A DNA stretch of 64,000 bases, taken from NCBI RefSeq assembly GCF_000350225.1, contig NW_005178956.1, positions 173,023 to 237,022 on the forward strand, written 5' to 3'. The DNA is from Chondrus crispus. Taxonomy: Eukaryota; Rhodophyta; Florideophyceae; Gigartinales; Gigartinaceae. Shown one piece after another: positions 10,801-20,432 of the stretch. The notes beneath the pieces were generated by a model. It saw only the letters and a program-made list of their open reading frames with translations, was not told where the DNA came from and did no database searches. The translations under genes and the position numbers were made by a program. Position 1 is the stretch's first letter. Every line of letters begins with the position of its first letter.

Positions 10801-11830
10801 AAAGTGTAGATTTTGGGGCGACACCCGGCCAAAGTGAAATCTACGTGGGTCGATTTCAATGCGGTGGGGTTTTTTACAGGGCGACACTACTAAAAAGTGC
10901 TTTGCCGGTAGGGTGATTTTGGTCCATAGTGTCCTTTTGATGGGTGACAATGCACGTTTTCTAGGGTGACAGAAAAACGATCGTAAAGTCACCTCCGACA
11001 AACTCATATTCGGGGATGTCACCCCATAAAAACGTATACCATCGTGGCATTTCAGCAGAGACCTAAATGTTAGAAAAGTCGCCCTAGAAACGCATGATTG
11101 TTTTAATGTCACCCTTATAAAAGCACGCCAACGCACGGTTTCGTGCTGGATATAGCGCTCTCAAAACTGAAACAATATAATGTAGCTATAGAGGCCGCCC
11201 AGTGCCCACCACAGTGGCTGGCATACGGTGACGCGCGGTCACGCGGCGTACGTTCTGCCTTCTGAACTCGCCATTTTTCGGCGTCTACGTTCCCCAGCTC
11301 CCCCCCCCGCACATCTCGCCGCAATTCCCTCACCCGCCTTCTTCATCGCCTTGCTCACCCTGCCTCTAGCATGGTGCACCGCGGCCGCGTCTCCAAGTGA
11401 CCCGGAACCCGCACCAAAGAGCCCGACGCCCATCTCACGTGTGTCCACTGTTACTGACTGTGCACTGAGACAGCTTTATGGGGATGAAAACACTAGGTAA
11501 ACATGCTTCCGTGGTATGGAAAATACTGTATGTAATTGTATGTAGATAGAGTGGGTAGAAGTTGCCGGTGTTTCGCATATGAAGTCACCCTATATTTCCA
11601 ACTGAAATCACATCAATCTCAGAAAACGATCCCATGTCGCCCTATAGACACAGATAAAGATCGGCATGTTTCAACATGTCGTTTTCTTAGGGCGACGTCA
11701 CCCTCGGAATTGGATGAATGAGGAACGTCACCCTTCAATGCCACCTCAATTCAGGTAGTCGCCCCCAAAACACCCCCAGGGCTAGAACTTCACCTCCCCA
11801 GGGGCATCAAAAGCCGCACCTGTCACCCCA
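10801..11830. mobile_element. Clustered GGGYGAC heptamers, probable non-autonomous DNA element
   Basis: The heptamer GGGYGAC or its complement GTCRCCC occurs about 14 times here: plus orientation at 10816, 10879, 10942, 10964 and 11690 (plus GGGTGAT at 10910), minus orientation at 11018, 11078, 11108, 11584, 11636, 11697, 11727, 11758 and 11822. The left cluster flips orientation near 10985, and the two clusters flank about 450 bp of unlike sequence (11130-11580). Such arrays resemble subterminal transposase-binding sites of DNA transposons, but I found no clear terminal repeats or target duplication. No protein is encoded. Confidence 0.45.
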
Positions 11831-12094
11831 AGATCCGCAAATGGCCCTTAATTTTTTGATATCTGTCCGAAATTTCCATTTTGTGGAAGGTAGTTGCAGT
11901 TATCGGGGGTTGCAGTTATCGCGCAGGTACTGTATACAAGTATGTGCCGACAGTGGGCTCAAGCTCAGTGTCGGCCGCCTTTCCAACTGTATTACACCGT
12001 AGTGAATCATTTATCCTTCAAGACTTGTAGTACTGTATCCACCTACACACAAATGCTATCAACCCGCTGCGACCGCACTTTTCCATAATACTGA

Positions 12095-12662
12095 CTACAT
12101 CACGGAGGTGCCCTTCTCGCCAACCCAGGCGAACGTGGTTACCCATTCGGGAGCGGGGCTGCCCGTGAGACACTCGCACAAATCTGAGGCGAAGTGATTA
12201 CAATTTCTGCGCACGGCAAAAGCACAACGACGAAGGGGTAAGGGTTCTCGAAAGGGCACAAAAATGCATGCTTGCCTCGGAAAGAATTCACAACTGACCG
12301 CGTTAAATACGTTACAGAGTATACGAGTTACCACTCCACCTGGGCCATGGCCTTGACAAGCTCTGACATCTGCTGCGGGTCAAGACTGGTCCTCCCTACA
12401 AAGACTGTCTGCCTAAACTTCGCATCGGGGGCCTTCCGCGGGACGACTTCAAAGACGCCTATGTCGTCATCCGCGTGTCCGCCGTAGCAATACTCAGTGC
12501 CGTAAATGGAGACACTCGAGTGATAATGCCCATACCGACGCCGTAGAAATACCAGTTATTGGTGGGCACGCCGTCCGGGTTGTCGGGGTGCTGAAGATCG
12601 TAGACGTTGAGTTCGATCGGGACTCCACCGGCAGTAGGCATCACTCCCTGGTTTGACGACAT
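12095..12662 (-). pseudogene. PPPDE/DESI-type isopeptidase, copy 1, frameshifted
   Basis: Minus strand. The first exon begins MSSNQ (ATG ends at 12662) and reads VPIELNVYDLQ...NNWYFYGVGMG, the start of the PPPDE papain-fold domain found in DESI deSUMOylase/deubiquitinase-like enzymes. In this copy one base is missing just before the catalytic Tyr-His-Ser-Gly motif (near 12530), so the downstream frame is lost. The second exon, with the catalytic cysteine in R-N-C-N-H-F-A-S-D-L-C and the tail GSPAPEWV, lies at about 12095-12220. An intron separates the two parts; its borders are not certain. Copy 2 at 53.6-54.1 kb keeps the frame, so this copy is the decayed duplicate. Confidence 0.8.
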
Positions 12663-13350
12663 GGGCTGTTCTGGATGGGTCTCGCGCATCGGGGGATGAT
12701 GCCGGAGGAGGTGGCGGGGGTGTCCGTATGTTGACCGGGGGTGCGGGTGGAGGACGGGATAGACGAAGGGCACATGTGAGGTGGGTCGGGGGTGCGAGGG
12801 CGTCGGCGAGCGGGGTGCGGACACGTCGGTGCTCTGGCGAAAGGCGACGCTGCCGCCCGACGGGCGATGGGGCGGCGCGCCGCCGGCATCGCACGGGGCG
12901 CTCGAAGACATGCAGCGGCACTCCGACGAGCACCGCGGCTAGCTCGGGCACAAAGAGACGTGCCGCGCAATGCTGCGCAAGCTCCCCGTCACCGGCGCGC
13001 GGAGGAAGGAGCACATGGAAGACGGCGGCATGTCCGAGCGCGGACCGCGCTCCGCGCGACGACGACCGCGGAAGACGCAACGCGCTGCACGCGGCCCTGG
13101 AGCGGCTGCCGTCGCTCAGCGGCGGCGGCAGCCGCGACTGCTGCTGCCATGGGGGAGGAGGAGGCCGAGTGGGGTCGGGAGGAGGAGGCCGGGCGCGGCG
13201 CGGCAAGGACGGGAGCGCGCGCGGGGACAGGGTCAACGCAGGCGTGCGGTGGTGTGCGTCAGTGGGCGACGACTGCAAGGCCGGGACCGAGGAGGGCGAG
13301 CAGCGGGTGAGCTCGGGAGACGGGTGGCGAGGCCGAAGAAGACCGTAGGG

Positions 13351-13690
13351 TCATGGGTAAGCCAAGCCCTGACGAGTGCGCTGATGTCGATCCGCCACGA
13401 CAGAAGCGCAGTGCTGTACCGTACCAGCCGGGCGAGCACTGCGTTCAGTCTGAAGAACTATTCGGAAACGCGTCAGCCCCAACGCAGACTTCTCCACTCG
13501 CAGAGCTGCTTTCACGTCCCACTCAATACTGGCGCGTCCTGAAAGCTGCGCCTTGTTGCCGGTGTCAACGTCAACAAACGAGACGCCCGCTCTATCATCG
13601 ACTTGGAGGTTTCCGGATGATTGAAACATGCCGTTTCCTCGATACTCCAGCCAGAAGATCTCCTTGCATGACGGAATTGTTTGTAGCCGA
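13351..13690 (-). pseudogene. PNPOx-like split-barrel (flavin-binding) exon, copy 1
   Basis: Minus-strand exon encoding EIFWLEYRGNGMFQSSGN followed by RAGVSFVDVDTGNKAQLSGR and ASIEWD. This pattern (P/L-E-Y-R-G-N-G-M-F, then GNL, then a V-D-x-x-T-G, then L-x-G-R-A) is typical of pyridoxamine-5'-phosphate-oxidase-like FMN-binding proteins. Only this part of the domain is seen; I find no upstream exon within 13.7-14.2 kb, so it is either a gene fragment carried with the duplicated block or one exon of a gene whose rest is lost. It is followed downstream by the PPPDE gene in the same orientation. Confidence 0.6.
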
Positions 13691-13723
13691 GATCTAACAA
13701 AAGTGACGTTTTCGGGTGGCAGG

Positions 13724-14230
13724 CACATGGTTCCGATCGCTTATCAACCTTTCTTCGTTTTTGCTTCTGCGGTATCGTCGGTGGCGCACGAGAGGTGTCC
13801 AGCTTCAAATTCAATTTCAACCGAAGACCAGAGTTCCGAAGCGGCGTTTCCCATGTCCGAAGAAAACCTCTGTATCTGCGCAAACGTTTTTCGGTGCTAG
13901 ACTGTACGCCAGCCATATCTTCCTGGCGAGAGAGAGGATCCCCAAGAAGCACAAGATCTTGCCTCCTGACCAGCACAGGCCTGTATCCTGCTCGTCGGCA
14001 GCGAGAACTAAAATTGCGGCCAAAATGAGATACACATCGTGCCTCACGGTTGTCGGGGCAACTGTCGCAGATCTCAGCGTAAAATGATAAGTGTGCTTCC
14101 ATATGCTACACACTATCCCAGCACCAGGTCCAAACTCGGGTCCCAGTTGATTGTTCTTGACAAGCCCATCCACGTCATTCAAAATGGCGATCCGACAGTT
14201 GCTCGACTGAGCGTATTCCCTCAGCCTTCT
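13724..14230. other. Unassigned flank of Copia C1
   Basis: Sequence between the duplicated block and the C1 5' LTR. A minus-strand open stretch (13817-14220) includes a short hydrophobic run (VRHDVYLILAAILVLAA), but nothing recognisable and no clear start. I cannot assign a function. Confidence 0.3.
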
Positions 14231-14435
14231 TGTTACGCGAGCGAACATCTCCAACGGACAGCACTGGCAGGCATGAAGTTTGCCGTTTGTCTTTTGGGTC
14301 CAGAGACAGTGTTAGCACTGACAGTGTTAGCATAGATTTGAATTTCTTGGGATCAATCCTAATTCGTCAGTATATGTAGTGCAGACCATATGAAGAGTAA
14401 AGGGTATATGATCTACAACAACTTTCCAGCTCTTT
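14231..14435 (+). repeat. C1 5' LTR
   Basis: Starts TGTTACGCGAGCGAACATC. About 205 bp, nearly identical to the 3' LTR at 19378-19583; differences include ATTCG/ATGCG near 14363 and a few substitutions. The high identity implies insertion more recent than that of G2. Confidence 0.9.
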
Positions 14436-14436
14436 A

Positions 14437-14453
14437 GGTTATGGGGCCCAGTC
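14437..14453 (+). promoter_or_regulatory. C1 primer-binding site
   Basis: Immediately after the LTR reads GGTTATGGGGCCCAGTC. It does not start with TGG but resembles the complement of the anticodon-arm region of initiator-Met tRNA. Internal (half-tRNA) priming of this kind is known for Drosophila copia and GalEa-like elements. The match is by recall of the general pattern and needs comparison with the host tRNA. Confidence 0.5.
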
Positions 14454-14556
14454 TACATTCCCTTTCTTTCTTTTCTGAAAACCTCATCCGTTCATTTACG
14501 CTCCTTTCATATTTTCGTTTCAATTCGCAGGTTCTGCGTTCCCTTTAGACTACACG

Positions 14557-15479
14557 ATGTCCCATTCCCGTGTCGACATCGCCAGACACAAAATCAAACC
14601 ACTGAACTCGACCAACTACTCTATTTGGTCGAGGAAAATGCAGTTGCTACTGCGGGAAAGGGTTTGTGGGGCGTCGTGTGTGGCAAGGAGACGGAACCGT
14701 CTCCCGAGACACAGAAAGCGGAACATAAGACATTCGTGCAGCGAAGAGATGTGGCATTGACTGACATTCTACTGTCCATTGAGGATAGTTGCAGTCATGC
14801 TGTCATTAATCTCGAAGATCCCACAGCGGTTTGGGATGAACTGCAAGAAATGTACAAAGGGGTTTCGGATGCGTGCATTGACACGTACTTGGTGAAGTTG
14901 CAGAACTTGAAAATGGGACCGAATGAGGACTTGATGTGTTATGTCAATCGACTGATGGAATTGGAAAATGATTTGGCATCAGTTGGACATTCTCTAGATG
15001 ATAAAGAGAAGAAACGTTCCCTGCTGCGCGGCCTTCGAGAGGATTTTTCCACCACTGCCAAGGTGATCAGGGCAATGGACATGAACTTTACGAAGGCTGT
15101 GTCTGAGTTAGTTGTTGAAGAGGGGTCACGTGACGTTGAACTGTCAACTGAAAACAGTTCTGGGACTGCACTAGCAACAGTGCAATATGGAAAGCACTGT
15201 TGTACACATTGTGGACGTCAGGGCCATACTGCAGATCGTTGTTTTCACAACCCTGGATCCAAGTGGTACAAAAAAGAAATCAAGTATGACTTTAGAAAAG
15301 GAAACAAGCCCAGAAACAAGATGAACTATGTCAAACCTAGGAAGAGGAACATGAGGAGTTCTGAAAGCATTGATGAACTTTCGAATGTTGCCATGATGTC
15401 AAAGTCGGTGCTGCGTGGAGAAGTTGAACTACCACCACAGATGAAGGAGAAGTGGGTGGTGGACTCAGCAAGCACATGA
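14557..15479 (+). pseudogene. C1 gag with zinc knuckle
   Basis: Starts at ATG 14557 (MSHSRVDIARHKIKPL), reads N-S-T-N-Y-S-I-W-S-R-K-M, the typical start of a UBN2/Copia gag domain, then loses one base near 14662 and continues in the 14625 frame (LTDILLSIEDS, AVWDELQEMY, LRGLREDFS). The C-terminal CCHC knuckle is C-THC-GRQGH-TADR-C. It runs straight into protease, whose D-S-A-S-T motif is followed by a TGA at 15477-15479. The usual Copia motif is D-S-G-A; the glycine is missing here. Confidence 0.85.
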
Positions 15480-17736
15480 CACATGTGCAACAACCCTGAA
15501 ATTTTTGAAACCCTGCAGGAACAATTGCGTCACCCCGTTGAGGTTGGCGAAGGGCAACTCGTTGATGTTGCCGGAATTGGTACAGTTCGTGGAATTTATG
15601 TCGTTGATGGACGCAAGCAATGTGTCACCATGAAATCTGTCTTGTATGTACCAACAATGATTTGCAACCTCATCTCTGTAAGCAAAGCAAGACGTGCTGG
15701 CTTTTGTGTTACCTTCGACGGTGATGAAGGTGACACTGGGTACTGTGAAATAACTCATAGAGACAGTGGGAAAGTGTACATGAAAGGCGTTGAAAGACCT
15801 GAAGGACTGTATGAAGCACAGCTCGTTCCCGATGTGGCATCAAAAGCATTTGTTTCGATTGAGAAACAACAGCAACTTCGGCACGAGAGAATTGCATATG
15901 CTAGCTCTGGTGTGATGGCAAAGACGTTGCCAATTGTAATTGGAATAGACATTCCTAACTTCAAGACCTCCTCAAATTCAAAGTGTGAAAGCTGTGAACT
16001 TAGAGAATCGTGCCGTCAAACCCGACCGTTAGCGAATAATGAGTCACGCAAGTCCACAAGTCCCCTTGACCTCGTCCACACTGACCTTGTAGGACCAATC
16101 AAGCACCCGTCTCTTGGTGGAAAGAGATATTTTATACCGCTCTATGATGATAGTAGCGCGGTGTCCTCTGTTCGTTTTCTGAGGACAAAAGATGAGGCTG
16201 GAGCAGCTATCAAGGAAATGATAGCTGAACTAAAAACCGCGAGGAAATGACACGTCAAGAAGCTCAACATAACGCTGTATGAGAATGAACTCGTGAAACG
16301 CCTACGCTCCGACATTGCTAAGGAGTTTCTTTCCCGAAGCTTCACCAATTGGCTTTCCCGGAGAGGCATAACTCATGAGCTGAGTTCAGCATACTCGCCT
16401 GGGTCAAATGGCAAGTCAGAACGACTGAACCGTACTCTGTTGGATATGTCACGCACCATGTTAATTGGTGCACAACACTTGCCGAACCACAACCACATGT
16501 GGGCCGAAGCAGTCAATTTCCAATGCCTCAGCAGTTCCCAGCAAAACACCATACGAAGTCATGGTGAATAAGAGGCCTGATCTCTCTCATCTGAATGTTT
16601 TCGGATCGAAGGCCTATGTACATGTACCCAAGATCAAGGGCAAGGGAAAATTCAGTCAACGAGCGCGCATGAGTTTCTTGGTTGGGTTTGAAAGAGGCAA
16701 CAGCTTTCGTGTGTATCTTCCGGAGGAAGGAAGAGTTGTCGTCTCTCGTGATGTTAGTATTGATGAAAATGCTAAGCTACTGAAATCTGAGGGAGGCGAT
16801 AGTGAAGAAGGACACAGTGTTAAATTTGATGATTGTAGTATAAACACCCCCAACGGAGAGGGGTGTATACTCAGTTCTTGCGGAGACCCTCGAGAGGGAG
16901 AAGACAAGGGAAGACGGACACCCACTACGGAACCGGAGCACGGGCCCGGGTAGCGTGGTAGAGCGGGATCGGGGAGGACGCGCACACGCGCGAGCGGATC
17001 GACGCCTCGACGCCCCGGTGCGGTACTGGGTAACGATCCAGTACCGACGGGCGGAGGTGGACCCGGCTCGTGGGCGTGCGTCGCGCGTCCTCTACCCGCG
17101 CTCGGTGTCGTCTAACGCGCGCGAAGGCGAAGGCGCGCGGTTAGAATAAGCGAGGAGTCGGCCCTAGGCGGTCGGTCGTCGACAAGTCCGTGCTTGTCGC
17201 CCTTTCCCCGCCGCCGGTCCGCTCCATATTTAATGTACATAATAACCTATCATAATAGTGCAGCACCGATGTACTGTAGCGGTCGGTCGACACTGTAATA
17301 CTGTCAGCCATCGGGGCTGACAGTACACGTGTGCGCGCGCTCTTCGGTCCCGTGCATACACGTGTACACGTGCGCCCCCTGTACTTGGGGGTACACGTGG
17401 TGGTACTGTAGAGCATCGAGCCCCACAGTAACCGATCCGATTCTGAGTTGATCTAATCTAAAATAAAGCCCCAGGGGGGGGTTAAACCACAATGATCCCT
17501 TCGAAGAAGTCAGTGAAGACGTACTGAACGCGCTGTCTCGCTCGACTGGAAACGATCAAGACATTTCTACTACTACTGAAGGAAATGTAGAAGACGAAGA
17601 TGTCTCCCAACACACACATGAGTCCAGCGACGACGAAGATTTCCAGGACGCCATAGATTCCATCACGTGCCATCCTAATATTCGTCGATCTTCACGACAG
17701 ACCAACCAACCTGAGCGCCTTGGATATGACACTGCC
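15480..17736 (+). pseudogene. C1 protease C-part and integrase, interrupted by solo LTR
   Basis: After the 15477 TGA the frame continues with HMCNNPEIF, the GAG-pre-integrase zinc region (H-ER-IAYAS...CESCELRESC) and the integrase core (DLVHTDLVGPI, then after a second TGA at 16248 LRSDIAKEF, and GKSERLNRTLLDMSR). A frameshift near 16515 leads into SKTPYEVMVNKRPDLSHLNV and the Copia IN C-terminal block. At 16834 a 658-bp solo LTR is inserted; the host frame resumes exactly after it with the duplicated GAT GAT codons (VKFDD then PFEEV). Both TGA codons sit where CGA (arginine) would fit, as expected from CpG decay. Confidence 0.85.
16834..17491. repeat. Solo LTR, family S1, copy 1 (658 bp), in C1 pol
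   Basis: Ends are inverted (TGTAGTATAA... and ...TTAAACCACA) and it is flanked by a perfect 5-bp direct duplication ATGAT (16829-16833 and 17492-17496). Near-identical to 40778-41430. It has many predicted hairpins, four CACGTG palindromes (17326, 17359, 17367, 17394), a tRNA-like stretch with a B-box-like GGATCGACGCC at about 16998, and an AATAAAG near the 3' end. Removing it restores the Copia reading frame. Classified as a solo LTR by size, TG...CA ends and 5-bp duplication. Confidence 0.85.
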
Positions 17737-19347
17737 ATGTTCATGCATCAAGCTCACCTGCAAAACGAAGACGCAACTACCTCTTTGACGTATCGAGAAG
17801 CTGTATCAGGACCAGACAGTCGACACTGGCAGAATGCAATGGATGAAGAGATACAACAGATCAATGAGAAGAAGACATGGAAATTGGTGACGCTTCCGGA
17901 AGGGGCACGCACAGTCCGGAACAAGTGGGTCTACCTCTCTAAGAAGGACAGCGAAGGTAGACTGACACGAAGACGGGCAAGGCTAGTCGCCAAAGGATTT
18001 ACGCAACTGAAGGGTGTGGATTACGATGAAGTGTTCGCTCCCGTCGTCAAATACACTACTGTACGGATGATGTTGGCACTCGCCGCTCAACAACAGTTAG
18101 AAATGTTACTTTTGGATGTGAAGGCAGCATTTTTGAATGGAGAAATGGATGAGACAATCTTCATGGAACAACCAGAGGGTTACAGTATCCAAGGGATGGA
18201 GAATTTTGTCTACCAACTCTTGAAAGCCCTTTACGTGTTGAAGCAAGCTTCCCGTGCATGGCGTAAGGTCATCAACACGTTCCTTCGAGCAATTGGCTGC
18301 ACACAATCGAAAGTAGATCCAAGCTTGTATGTCCTCATCAATGACGGAGAAACTGTATACATCCTAGTAAGTGTGGATGACATTTTGATGATTGAAATGA
18401 ACATGGAAGCGCTCAAAAGGGTAGCAGAGATGATAGCGAAAAAATTTTGAAGTCCGCATCGAGAAAAAGGTTACCAAGTTTCTCGGAATTGTCATCGAGC
18501 AGGATCCCGTAAGTCGAACAGTGAAGTTGCACAGTTGCACCATGATTGACCAAATGGCCGAGAAATTTGGAGTGGTGAACTGTAAACCAGCGAAGACTCC
18601 GCTTCCTGCGGGACTTGTTCTGTCGACCACTATGGGTCCTGTCGATGAGGGAGAGAAACAGAAAATGTCCCGCACACCATACCGTCAATTGGTTGGATGT
18701 ATTCTACATTTGGCAAATACAACTCGACCAGACATTGCATTCGCTGCTGGTTATCTTTCAAGGTTTATGTCCAACCCCGGTACTGCGCATTGGAAGGCTG
18801 CTAAACATGTAATGAGATATTTGACAGGCACAAGTGATCTTGGAATTGTCTCTGGAAAAGAAGAGGAAGATTCTAACGCTGAAAACAATTTGCATGGCTA
18901 TTCTGATTCCTACTTTGCGGGCGACATTGATAACCGCAAATCAACCAGCGGACATTGCTTCATTTATGCTGGTGGCGCAGTGTCATGGCAGAGTAAGAAG
19001 CAGAATGTGATTGCCCAGTCAACGGTTGAGGCAGAATACATCGCGCTATCCTTCGCCGTTCGTGAAGCATTGTGGTTGAGGAAACTAGGATTGGAAACTA
19101 ATTGTTTCCCTACACCTATCAAGATCTGGGGGACAATCAGGGATCTCTTTGCTTGGCTCACGACGAAGTTGAGAATGAGAGAAGCAAACACATAGACGTG
19201 AAATACCATTTCATTCGTGATCACATTGCGCGTGGAACAATCGAGACGAAATATATTCCCTTCAGTGATATGCTTGCAGATGTGATGACGAAACCAGTGG
19301 GTGGAACAAAGCACAAATTTTTCGTGAAGACTTTGGGTATGCAGTAA
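17737..19347 (+). pseudogene. C1 reverse transcriptase-RNase H
   Basis: Copia-type RT: HWQNAMDEEIQQINEKKTW, LVAKGFTQLKGVDYDEVFAP, VKAAFLNGEMDETIFMEQP, LYVLKQASRAW, and the catalytic block ILVSVDDILMI, where V-D-D is kept. A frameshift near 18448 leads to the 18521 frame with FLGIVIEQDP-like and TPYRQLVGCILHLANTTRPD sequences. Ty1-type RNase H follows: GYSDSYFAGD, STSGHCFIYAGGAVSWQSKKQ, STVEAEYIAL. Another frameshift near 19130 restores the end (KHIDVKYHFIRDHI, DMLADVMTKP). RT and RNase H catalytic aspartates look intact, but the gene cannot be read in one frame. Confidence 0.85.
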
Positions 19348-19377
19348 GTGCACAGCGAAGTTTGAGATGAGGGGGAG

Positions 19378-19583
19378 TGTTACGCGAGCGAACATCTCCA
19401 ACGGACAGCACTGGCAGGCATGAAGTTTGCCGTTTGTCTTTTGGGTCCAGAGACAGTGTGAGCACTGACAGTGTTAGCATAGATTTGAATTTCTTGGGAT
19501 CAATCCTAAATGCGTCAGTATATGTAGTGCAGACCATATGAAGAGTAAAGGGTATCTGATCTACAACAACTTTCCAGCTCTTT
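19378..19583 (+). repeat. C1 3' LTR
   Basis: Direct repeat of 14231-14435, preceded by the polypurine tract GAGATGAGGGGGAG (19364-19377). It abuts the ATPase fragment: the first codon of the recognisable pump sequence starts at 19584. Confidence 0.9.
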
Positions 19584-20157
19584 AATGCTTCAGAGGCTGG
19601 TATTCTCAAGTTTTCGGAGAAGATCACGTCTGTCAGTGCAATCCGTGCTCGCAACACTCGGGTTTCGACCATTCCATTCAACTCTGCGAACAAATTCAAG
19701 ACCACAATCAACAAAGTTGCGGATGCGGGAGATCGCCTCCGTTTGTGCATGAAGTGGCTCCTGAACGTGTCATGGAGAGGTGCACAAGCGTCCTCACGAA
19801 GGAGGGTGTGATGCATTTCGATGCTGATGCCAAGGCTGTTATCAACGAGCAGCTCGCTTTCATGATGGAAAGAGGAGAGCGCCGCTTGGGATTCACCAAG
19901 ATGGATCTTGACCCGGCCGAGTCCCCGGTCAGGTTCGAGTTTGATGTGGAGGAGATCAACTTCCCCATGGAAGGTCTGGTATTTGTCGGCTTGATGGCTC
20001 TTCTGGACCCCCCTCTTGAGGCTGTACCGAACGCTGTCGCCACTTGCCAGGGCGCCGGTGTTAAAGTTGTCATGGTTACTGGTGATCATCCAGCCACTGC
20101 CAAGTCAATTGATAAGGTGGTCAATATCATCAAGGGAGTGCGGCTTCGTGATAATAC
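19584..20157 (+). pseudogene. Na,K-ATPase-type P-type ATPase fragment
   Basis: Encodes part of the cytoplasmic nucleotide-binding and phosphorylation domains of a P2C-type cation pump. Seen in order: NASEAGILKF (G-D/N-A-S-E-S/A block), IPFNSANKFKTTI, then APERVMERCTSVL (the K-G-A-P-E-R-V nucleotide-binding motif), FPMEGLVFVGLMALLDPPLE and the hinge motif VVMVTGDHPATAKSIDKVVN. One base is missing near 19748 inside the K-G-A-P-E motif, shifting the frame. The N-terminal half including the DKTG phosphorylation site and the whole C-terminal membrane part are absent; the sequence starts exactly at the C1 LTR and stops after IIKG. A gene remnant, not a working pump. Confidence 0.85.
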
Positions 20158-20432
20158 ATATTGGTAATTTGTTCCGGCTTAATATGTGCATTTTGTAGAT
20201 CTAGGAAAGGTTGAAGAGAAATGAAAGTTATGTCTGCCTCGAAGGAACCTTCGCTACTTACTCAAATCAACGAATTACATGTCGGGCCTCAAACAACTAA
20301 CGTTGCAGTATGGCGGGGTGTGCGCTGGAGAAATATCTATGGTAATGCGCATTTGTGGCGTATATATTGCAGTAGAGAGACTGGAGGCAGTCAGATGCTC
20401 TTTTGCCAGTTACTGCTGTAGGCTCAGCTGAT

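Larger units (their letters stand above)
11932..13723. repeat. Duplicated 1.8-kb block, copy 1
   Basis: Nearly identical to 53399-55188 in the same orientation. Both start at GTATACAAGTATGTGCCGAC and end at GGCAGG; flanks differ. The block holds a PPPDE-family isopeptidase gene and an upstream exon of a flavin-reductase-like protein, both on the minus strand, separated by a very GC-rich stretch. The copies differ by scattered substitutions and small indels, one of which breaks the PPPDE gene in this copy. Confidence 0.85.
14231..19583 (+). mobile_element. Ty1/Copia retrotransposon C1, complete length, degraded
   Basis: Two direct LTRs (14231-14435 and 19378-19583) differing at only a few positions bracket a gag-protease-integrase-RT-RNase H gene order, which defines Ty1/Copia. 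A primer-binding site follows the 5' LTR and a purine tract GAGATGAGGGGGAG precedes the 3' LTR. The coding region has at least two in-frame TGA codons and four frameshifts, plus a solo LTR inserted in pol at 16834-17491. I see no matching 5-bp target duplication at the outer ends (CTTCT versus AATGC), suggesting later rearrangement or LTR recombination between copies. Confidence 0.92.

Noticed and set aside
12653-13542. Several long plus-strand ORFs (also 54121-55007)
   Set aside because: Arg/Gly/Ala-rich translations produced by high GC, antisense to the PPPDE and flavin-domain exons; no domain or consistent codon pattern.
15477-15479. TGA as a recoded sense codon in C1
   Set aside because: The element also has several frameshifts, so decay is simpler; other genes here use TGA as a normal stop.
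16940-17030. A functional tRNA gene in the S1 LTR
   Set aside because: The D-arm is short, the T-stem has a mismatch and no convincing anticodon arm or acceptor pairing is seen; kept only as tRNA-like boxes.
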